From Leisingera aquimarina DSM 24565 (GTDB lineage: Bacteria; Pseudomonadota; Alphaproteobacteria; Rhodobacterales; Rhodobacteraceae): a stretch of 64,000 nt of DNA. The stretch covers positions 61,794 through 125,793 of the forward strand of contig NZ_KI421506.1 of assembly GCF_000473165.1 (NCBI RefSeq). The letters run 5' to 3'. The notes below the pieces were generated by a model. That model saw nothing but the letters and a program-made list of their open reading frames with translations. It did no database searches and was not told the DNA's origin. Positions 58,454-64,000 of the stretch are shown here, in pieces; position 1 is the first letter of the stretch; each line of letters begins with the position of its first letter. Both the position numbers and the translations under genes were made by a program.

Positions 58454-59341
58454 ATGCAGCTGCCAAGCCTGACCCGTCTGCGCTGTTTCGAAAGCGCTGC
58501 GCGGCATCAGAGTTTCACTGCGGCGGGTGAGGAGCTGGGGCTGACCCAAAGCGCGGTCAGCAAGAAGGTAAAGGAGCTGGAGGCGGATCTGGGGTTCGAC
58601 CTGTTCCAACGGGCGGGCCGGGGCGTGGTGCTGACGCCTGCAGGGCAGGGGCTGGCCGCCGATCTGGAGCTGGATCTGGCGGGGCTGCGGGCGACGCTGC
58701 AAAAGGCCGCGGCTGCGGGTGCGGGCCGCTCGGCCTTGCGGATTGCGGTGCTGCCGGCCTTTGCCAATCTGTGGCTGATCCCGCGGCTGCCGGATTTCTT
58801 TCAGCGCCACCCGGAGGTGGAACTGAGCTTCTCCACCCGGCTGGAGCCGTTTGATTTTGCCCGCGAGAACTTCGACCTGGCGGTGCATTACGGGCTGGAC
58901 AACTGGCCGGGCACCCATATGGCGCCTCTGTTCGGCGAGGAGATGGTGCCGGTCTGCGCGCCGGGGTTCTATGCCGTGCATCAGCTGGAGCTGGCAGCCA
59001 ATCTGGCGCAGGCGCCGCTGCTGCATCTGGACAGCCGGGCGGGGTCCTGGGCGGAGTGGTTCGAGCGCGCCGGGCTGGCAGGCCTGCCGCGGCAGGACGG
59101 GCGCTATTTCGATCAGCATTCGATGGTGATTGCAGCAGCGCTGGCCGGGCTGGGTGCGGCGATCGTGCCCTATGACATGGTGGCGCGGGAGGTTGCGGCG
59201 GGGGATTTGCTGCGGATCCCGGGGCCGGAACTGGTGTCCCGCAAGCGCTATTACCTGGTGCGCCCGCACGGGTCGGTGCCGGAGGCGGTGCAGAAGCTGG
59301 AAGTCTGGATGCGCAAGCAGTTAAAGAGCCGGCCTGATTGA
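58454..59341 (+). CDS. LysR-family regulator 2
   Basis: The 295-residue LysR protein starts L-P-S-L-T-R-L-R-C-F-E-S-A-A-R-H-Q-S-F with HTH L-T-Q-S-A-V-S-K-K-V-K-E-L-E. Its ATG is 1 base after the stop of regulator 1, so both are co-expressed. The two share the same general fold and segments (for example P-V-C-A-P-G) but differ widely, consistent with an old duplication. Having two LysR genes in tandem beside one catabolic pair suggests two effectors or heteromeric control. Confidence 0.9.
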   Translation: MQLPSLTRLRCFESAARHQSFTAAGEELGLTQSAVSKKVKELEADLGFDLFQRAGRGVVLTPAGQGLAADLELDLAGLRATLQKAAAAGAGRSALRIAVLPAFANLWLIPRLPDFFQRHPEVELSFSTRLEPFDFARENFDLAVHYGLDNWPGTHMAPLFGEEMVPVCAPGFYAVHQLELAANLAQAPLLHLDSRAGSWAEWFERAGLAGLPRQDGRYFDQHSMVIAAALAGLGAAIVPYDMVAREVAAGDLLRIPGPELVSRKRYYLVRPHGSVPEAVQKLEVWMRKQLKSRPD

Positions 59342-59574
59342 GAGTTATTGCTTGGCCGAGAGGCCAGGCTGCACCTGCCTGCCCGTCAGACCGAAGGCTT
59401 GCCTCCGGCAAAACGGACAGGTGCATTCGCACCTACCCATGCAGGCGCAGCCCTGAGTGGCTTAAGCATGCACCATGTCAAACAGGAATGGGTTCTGTCG
59501 CAAAGAGCCGGTTTTTGGAGAGCGGCTTTCGTTTCATGCTGGTGGGGTGATTCATCCTGCAGGGAGCCTCCGCC
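59342..59574. other. Intergenic region with several small hairpins
   Basis: No gene is supported in these 233 bases. Perfect small hairpins occur at 59353-59366 (TGGCC stem, loop GAGA), 59399-59411 (TTGCC stem, loop TCC) and 59419-59434 (AGGTGC stem, loop ATTC). The style matches the hairpin-rich region at 27.9-28.3 kb. A promoter for the aminotransferase must lie near the right end, but none is clear. Confidence 0.6.
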
Positions 59575-60783
59575 ATGGCCCAGTTCCGCCGCGCCAGCCG
59601 TCTTGACCCGCTTGAGGTCTCGGAAATTCTGACCATCGGCGCGAAGGCGACAGAGATGAAGCGGCAGGGCGCGCCTGTGATCATCCTCGGCGCTGGGGAG
59701 CCGGATTTTGATACGCCGGACCACGTCAAAGAGGCCGCCGCCGCGGCGATGCGGGCGGGGCAGACGAAATACACCGCCCTTGGCGGCACGCTGGCGCTGC
59801 GGAAGGCGATCCAGGCGAAGTTCCGGCGCGACAACGGGCTGGACTATGCACTGGACGAGATCATCGCGGGCACCGGCGCCAAGGAAATCCTGTTTGATGC
59901 CTTCATGGCAAGCCTTGACCCCGGTGATGAGGTGATCGTGCCGACGCCCTATTGGACCTCCTATTCCGACATCATCCGCATTGCGGGCGGGGTGCCGGTA
60001 CTGGTGCCTTGCGGCGACGATACGGGCTTCCGGCTGACCGCGGACAAGCTGGAGGCGGCGATCACCCCGCGCACCCGCTGGCTGCTGCTGAATTCACCCT
60101 CGAACCCGGCAGGGGCGGGGTATAGCGCCGCAGACTACAGGCCGCTGCTGGAGGTTTTGCTGCGGCATCCGGATGTCTGGCTAATGGCGGATGACATGTA
60201 TGAGCACATCACCTATGGCGGGTTTGAATTTGCCACGCCGGCGCAGGTAGAGCCGCGGCTGAAGGGGCGGGTGCTGACCGTCAATGGCGTCTCCAAAGCT
60301 TATGCGATGACCGGGTGGAGGCTGGGCTATGCGGGCGGGCCGAAGGATCTGATTGCCGCGATGAAAATGGTGCAGTCGCAATCGACCTCGCACCCGTCGT
60401 CCATTTCGCAGGCGGCAGCGGTGGCCGCATTGAACGGTCCGCAGGAAGTGCTGGCTGAGCGGCGAGCGAGCTTTCAGGCGCGGCGCGACCTTGTGGTGGA
60501 GGCGCTCAATGGCATGGAGGGTATTGACTGCCCGGTGCCGGAGGGGGCGTTTTATACCTTTGCCAATTGCGCCGGGGTGCTGGGCAAGCGCACGCCGCAG
60601 GGGGTTGTGCTGGAGACGGACGCGGATTTCTGCGCCTATCTGCTGGATCAGCATCATGTGGCAGTGGTGCCGGGCCGGGCCTTTGGTATCTCGCCCTATT
60701 TCCGGATTTCCTATGCGACTTCGGAAACGGAGTTGCGCGAGGCTTTGACCCGGATTGCCGGTGCAGTAGCGGCGTTGGCCTAG
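59575..60783 (+). CDS. Class I/II PLP-dependent aminotransferase (aspartate aminotransferase family)
   Basis: The 402-residue enzyme has the PLP-binding lysine Lys241 in N-G-V-S-K-A-Y-A-M-T-G-W-R-L-G-Y. L-G-A-G-E-P-D-F-D-T-P near the start, N-S-P-S-N-P-A-G in the middle and the Arg that binds the alpha-carboxylate in F-R-I-S-Y complete the fold. This is the subgroup I aminotransferase pattern of the aspartate family. The true substrate could be aspartate, an aromatic amino acid or aminoadipate; proximity to the lysine genes hints at the last. It converges with the next gene, overlapping by 4 bp. Confidence 0.92.
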   Translation: MAQFRRASRLDPLEVSEILTIGAKATEMKRQGAPVIILGAGEPDFDTPDHVKEAAAAAMRAGQTKYTALGGTLALRKAIQAKFRRDNGLDYALDEIIAGTGAKEILFDAFMASLDPGDEVIVPTPYWTSYSDIIRIAGGVPVLVPCGDDTGFRLTADKLEAAITPRTRWLLLNSPSNPAGAGYSAADYRPLLEVLLRHPDVWLMADDMYEHITYGGFEFATPAQVEPRLKGRVLTVNGVSKAYAMTGWRLGYAGGPKDLIAAMKMVQSQSTSHPSSISQAAAVAALNGPQEVLAERRASFQARRDLVVEALNGMEGIDCPVPEGAFYTFANCAGVLGKRTPQGVVLETDADFCAYLLDQHHVAVVPGRAFGISPYFRISYATSETELREALTRIAGAVAALA

Positions 60784-63320
60784 GCCTGCGCAACTGCCGG
60801 CTGGCGGCGGTTGCGGGCATTGGTCCATGCCTGCATCAGCTGGCGCTGCAGGGCGGCGGCGGCAAGGCCCATGGCGAGGCCGCCAAAGATTGCTAAAGCG
60901 TCGTTCAATGGGCTGCTGCCCTCCAGCCCGAGCATCGGCATCAGCAGTTCCGGCACGAAACGGTGCAGCAGGTAGATCGGGAAGGCGGCCTGTGCCAGCC
61001 GCATCAGCGGGCGGGCCGCAAAACGCGGCATCGGCAGGCGGGTGACGAACAGCAGCCCGGCGATCAGTGCCAATAGCCACATGTATTTGATCCAGCCGCC
61101 GTACCAGTTGCCGCCCAGATAGGCCGCCGCAGGCATGATCAGGCAGGCCGCGGCCAGCACCAGCAGCCGTTGCCCATGGGTGCCGGCGGCAGTGATGCAC
61201 CAGCCAAGGGCAAACAGGTAAAAGACCCACGGCACGGTGAACTGCGCCCGCCCGCCGATTTGCCAGACCTCGGGTGCTATCAGGCGGAGTGCCACGGCAA
61301 ACGCCAGAAAACACAGGCCGGTCCGGAAAGCGCCTTGGCGGATAAGCCAGCGGCGCAGGAGTGGCACGGCAAAGGGCAGCGCCACCAGCAGGGTCATCTG
61401 CACATATGCCTCGATGAACCAGTACAAATACGGCAGCATCAGATGGGTTTCAGGAATGGTCAGGGCAAAGTTGCCGGCCAGAAAGACCGAGACCCAGGGC
61501 ACTTGCTCCCAGGCCAAGGCATAGCCTGCGAGGATCAGGTAATAGGGGATCAGCACCGCAGCCACCGGTTTGAAGAAACTGCACATGCCGCCGCATTTCA
61601 ACGCCTCCCAGCGAAAGCCTGCGACGCTCATTCCCATCAGGATCACCATGGCGGCAGCGCCGCCATAGACCGGCCAAAGGGTCTGATGGGCCACCACCAC
61701 CGCGAGGATGGCAGCCACCCGCGCCACCAGATCGAAGGGCAGACTGGCGCCGGGCGCCGGGGCGGCTTGTTCAAGATCGCTGATCGGCATGTCTTCCCAG
61801 CCGGCCGGGGCGCCGCCAAGGGCCTCGTCCAGGGCTAGGGACAGCTCCACATGGCGCAGGGAATCTCCGCCGAGCGCGGCAAAACTATCGTTTCGGCCCA
61901 CGGTCTGCGGCGCAAAGGCAGCCTGAAAGGCTGCCAGCACGTTCTTGGCAGGTTTGCGCTGCGCTGATTGCGCCTTCAGCGCCGGGTAGTCGATTTTACC
62001 ATTGGCGCGCCGCGGCAGGGACTTGCGCGGCAGGACGGTGAAATGCTGCTGGCCGATGCCGGTCAGCTTGGCTGTCAGCGCAGCGATGCCGTCCTCCGCC
62101 GCGCAGACGGCAATCGAGATGCGGGCATCGTCGCCCCAAACCGCAGCCTCATGGCCCTGGGCGGCCAAGGCGCGTTCGATGGAGTCATGGCCGATGCGCA
62201 GGCCGGCAATCTTGGACATCCGCGAAAGCCGCCCGGTGATGTGGTAGAGCCCGTTTGCGTCGCGCCGGGCCAGATCACCGGTTGCAAGCTCGCTGAGTTC
62301 GGCGCCCTTGGCCAGGTCGGCGCTGCCTTCGGCATAGCCCATCATCACGTTCGGGCCCTGGTAGATCAGCTCGCCTTCGCCCTCGGGGGTGGTGATTTCT
62401 GCGCCCGAGGCCGAGCGCAGCAGCAGGCGCCCGCCGGGAACGGCACGGCCCGCGGCGCCTGGATTGTCCTCTGCCAGCTCCGGCGGCAGGTAGCTGATCC
62501 GGGCGGCGGCCTCGGTCTGGCCGTACATCACAAAGAAGCGGCCAGCCCGGGCCTGCATCCGGGCGGCCCAGGTGCGGACCTGCTCCGGCTCCATGGCGCC
62601 GCCGGCAACGGTAAGAGTCTTGATCCGTTCCGGCAGCGCATGGGCAAGGCCTGCGCTTTCCAGCAGGCGGAAGTGATGCGGCACGCCGGCCAGGCTGGTG
62701 GCGTCGGAAGCCTCCAGAGCGGCGGCAAAACCGGGTTCCAGCACCGAGCCGGGTGCCAGCCAGAGGCTGGCACCGGCGGCAAGATGCGAATGCAGCACCG
62801 ACAAGCCGTAGGAGTAATGCAGCGGCAGGATCAGTGCGGCGCGGTCTTCGGGCCGGATCCCGAGATACCGGGTTATGGCGCTGGCGTTGGTGTCCACAGC
62901 CGTTGCGGACAGGCGGACCCCGCGGCCGTGGCCGGTGCTGCCGGAGGTTTGCAGCAGCAGTGCAAGGTCGGGATGGATATCGGCGGGTTCATGCGCGTGC
63001 GCCAGCAACCTCCAGGTTCCGCCGATGCGCCGGAAGCTGGCGGCCGGGCGGAAGCGCTCCTCCAGTCGGGCAGCGGTGGCGGAGTCCGCTGCCGGCAGCG
63101 GCATCACGGCATGGCCTGCAGCCAGGGCGCCGGCATAAGCGGTAATGGCTTTGGGATCGGATGCGGCTTCAATCGCAATCAGCCGCCGGTCTTGCGGCAG
63201 CGATTTGCCGAACTGCGCGGCGGCGTCAGCCAGCGCAGCATAGGTCAGCTCGGTTCCGTCTGCCGCAATCAGGCAAGGATTGCCGGCAAACGCATGCAAT
63301 TTGGCCAGGTCATAGAACAT
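60780..63320 (-). CDS. Fusion of adenylation domain, carrier domain and membrane acyltransferase-like domain
   Basis: The 846-residue protein has three modules. Residues about 1-450 are an ANL adenylating domain with Q-T-S-G-S-T-G-H-G-R-G (A3), M-Y-G-Q-T-E-A-A-A-R (A5), T-G-D-L-A (A7) and the catalytic Lys442 in R-A-N-G-K-I-D-Y. Residues about 460-520 form an acyl/peptidyl carrier with the phosphopantetheine Ser487 in A-L-G-G-D-S-L-R. Residues about 530-825 contain about ten membrane helices like acyltransferase-3. The likely role is to activate a carboxylic acid, load the carrier and transfer the acyl group at the membrane to an unknown acceptor. The ATG at 63320 has AAGGAG spaced 6 bp. Confidence 0.87.
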   Translation of the reverse strand: MFYDLAKLHAFAGNPCLIAADGTELTYAALADAAAQFGKSLPQDRRLIAIEAASDPKAITAYAGALAAGHAVMPLPAADSATAARLEERFRPAASFRRIGGTWRLLAHAHEPADIHPDLALLLQTSGSTGHGRGVRLSATAVDTNASAITRYLGIRPEDRAALILPLHYSYGLSVLHSHLAAGASLWLAPGSVLEPGFAAALEASDATSLAGVPHHFRLLESAGLAHALPERIKTLTVAGGAMEPEQVRTWAARMQARAGRFFVMYGQTEAAARISYLPPELAEDNPGAAGRAVPGGRLLLRSASGAEITTPEGEGELIYQGPNVMMGYAEGSADLAKGAELSELATGDLARRDANGLYHITGRLSRMSKIAGLRIGHDSIERALAAQGHEAAVWGDDARISIAVCAAEDGIAALTAKLTGIGQQHFTVLPRKSLPRRANGKIDYPALKAQSAQRKPAKNVLAAFQAAFAPQTVGRNDSFAALGGDSLRHVELSLALDEALGGAPAGWEDMPISDLEQAAPAPGASLPFDLVARVAAILAVVVAHQTLWPVYGGAAAMVILMGMSVAGFRWEALKCGGMCSFFKPVAAVLIPYYLILAGYALAWEQVPWVSVFLAGNFALTIPETHLMLPYLYWFIEAYVQMTLLVALPFAVPLLRRWLIRQGAFRTGLCFLAFAVALRLIAPEVWQIGGRAQFTVPWVFYLFALGWCITAAGTHGQRLLVLAAACLIMPAAAYLGGNWYGGWIKYMWLLALIAGLLFVTRLPMPRFAARPLMRLAQAAFPIYLLHRFVPELLMPMLGLEGSSPLNDALAIFGGLAMGLAAAALQRQLMQAWTNARNRRQPAVAQA

Positions 63321-63803
63321 CCGCAACTCCTTCGAGCGCGGCGGGTAATTTAATTTACTAATTTTGTCAATTATTGGTCGGTGGCCCGTTGCCGGATCGG
63401 CTCCGGTAGCGAAACTGGTTTGAACATTGACTGCAGCAGATGAGGAGCGCGCGCATGCAGATACGGTTTGCTGTCTTCACCAATTCCAAGATTTGTTCAC
63501 GCCGTGCATCTAAGTCCGGCCGGTAGACGGTCATGATTCCGCCGCAAGATGGACGCACTCGTGGCCTGAAAAGCCACTTTCCGGCAAGGGCCGTTAAGTT
63601 TCTGCCTTATTTTTGCCGCAATCAGCCGGACGGCGGGTCGTTCGGACCCAGTCATTAAACATGATTTCAATCTCTTAGGGGAAACGGGCAAGATCTTGCC
63701 CATGCTGGTAAAAGGCTTGGAATGCCTAATTCCGGTCACGATAGACTCAGGCTTGAGCAGTATGTTTCAACCAACAATAGCCATAGCAAGGAGGACCCTA
63801 AGC
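63321..63803. other. Intergenic region between the acyltransferase fusion and the last gene
   Basis: These 483 bases must hold the divergent promoters of both flanking genes. Some sections are AT-rich (for example 63340-63370 and 63640-63690). The few open frames are short, without good ribosome-binding sites, and I do not accept them as genes. No terminator or RNA gene is recognised. Confidence 0.5.
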
Positions 63804-64000
63804 GTGGCAAACACAACGTTTCCGGATCCGGTTTTTTCGAAGCTGAAAACCAGAGAGTATACAGGCGGCCGGGACGACTTTCTCAGCATCAATCATTCAA
63901 ACACTCTTGCGCTGGAGTCGGCGACGGTTTCGCTGAGCTTTTCGCTGGACCGTCTGCCCGGCGAGATGGCGCTGGTGTCCAAGGATGGCAGCGGCGCCGG
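63804..64000 (+). CDS. Start of a large likely surface or secreted protein with a LamG-like fold (cut by window edge)
   Basis: A GTG at 63804 is preceded by AAGGAGG and opens a frame that runs uninterrupted to the window end (65 codons visible). The translation includes L-S-I-N-H-S-N-T-L-A-L and V-S-L-S-F-S-L-D-R-L-P-G-E-M-A-L-V-S-K-D-G-S-G, a pattern typical of the concanavalin A/LamG jelly-roll in Roseobacter calcium-binding surface proteins. There is no signal peptide in the visible part, as in type I (RTX) secreted proteins. Too little is seen to be definite. Confidence 0.65.
   Translation, partial: MANTTFPDPVFSKLKTREYTGGRDDFLSINHSNTLALESATVSLSFSLDRLPGEMALVSKDGSGA

Noticed and set aside
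63367..63739. Two short minus-strand open frames upstream of the last gene
   Set aside because: They are 63 and 80 codons, overlap the expected promoter region, lack ribosome-binding sites and resemble no known protein.
1..64000. tRNA or rRNA genes
   Set aside because: No cloverleaf-type sequence or rRNA segment was recognised on either strand by eye. A dedicated scan (tRNAscan, Rfam) would be decisive.

Overview
Organism and replicon. High GC content, gene families and gene order point to a marine alphaproteobacterium of the Rhodobacteraceae (Roseobacter group, Leisingera/Phaeobacter/Ruegeria-like). The parAB operon facing a small DnaA-like initiator at 31-35.4 kb shows the window is part of an extrachromosomal replicon (plasmid or chromid) of the DnaA-like class. 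This placement is inferred from family knowledge, not from a database search. Left third (1-31 kb): a nearly complete type VI secretion system (T6SS). One long minus-strand operon runs tssA-tssB-tssC-hcp-tagJ-tssE-tssF-tssG-clpV, then an unknown helical protein, a bacterial voltage-gated sodium channel, a giant TssB-linker-TssC fusion, vgrG, a DUF6931 gene, PAAR, an FHA gene and tssK, which is cut by the window edge. tssJ, tssL and tssM are not in the window and may lie to the left. On the plus strand from 23.6 kb follow two uncharacterised genes, an ExbB-ExbD-ExbD-like proton-channel set and a TonB-like DUF4384 protein. A secreted caspase-family protein and a YceI-OmpA fusion complete the block. 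Replicon core (31-35.4 kb): eight copies of a 16-bp palindrome, about 100 bp apart, lie between ompA and parB, with further copies inside parB, inside parA and upstream of parA. This is a probable partition centromere. parA and parB, an iteron-bearing putative origin and the initiator gene complete the core. Cargo (35.5-48 kb): a nucleotide-sugar dehydrogenase, a GFA protein, a LysE exporter, an RpiR regulator and a ParDE toxin-antitoxin pair. Next is a 4.05-kb mercury-resistance transposon (merR / merT-P-F-A) that landed in the loop of a rho-independent terminator. That terminator belonged to a 1344-residue membrane protein combining two rhodanese domains, a YidC-like insertase domain and an ATP-dikinase module. 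Right part (48-64 kb): a PhnD-like periplasmic binding protein with a hybrid histidine kinase, and a zinc uptake locus (znuA / zur-znuC-znuB) with putative Zur sites. Then come a putative pipecolate/lysine catabolic pair (FAD oxidase plus ALDH7) with two LysR regulators, an aminotransferase, and a fused adenylation-carrier-membrane acyltransferase protein. The window ends in the start of a likely surface protein. The strongest candidates for undescribed biology are the sheath-protein fusion with its repeated acidic linker, the sodium channel translationally coupled to it, and the rhodanese-YidC-dikinase protein.
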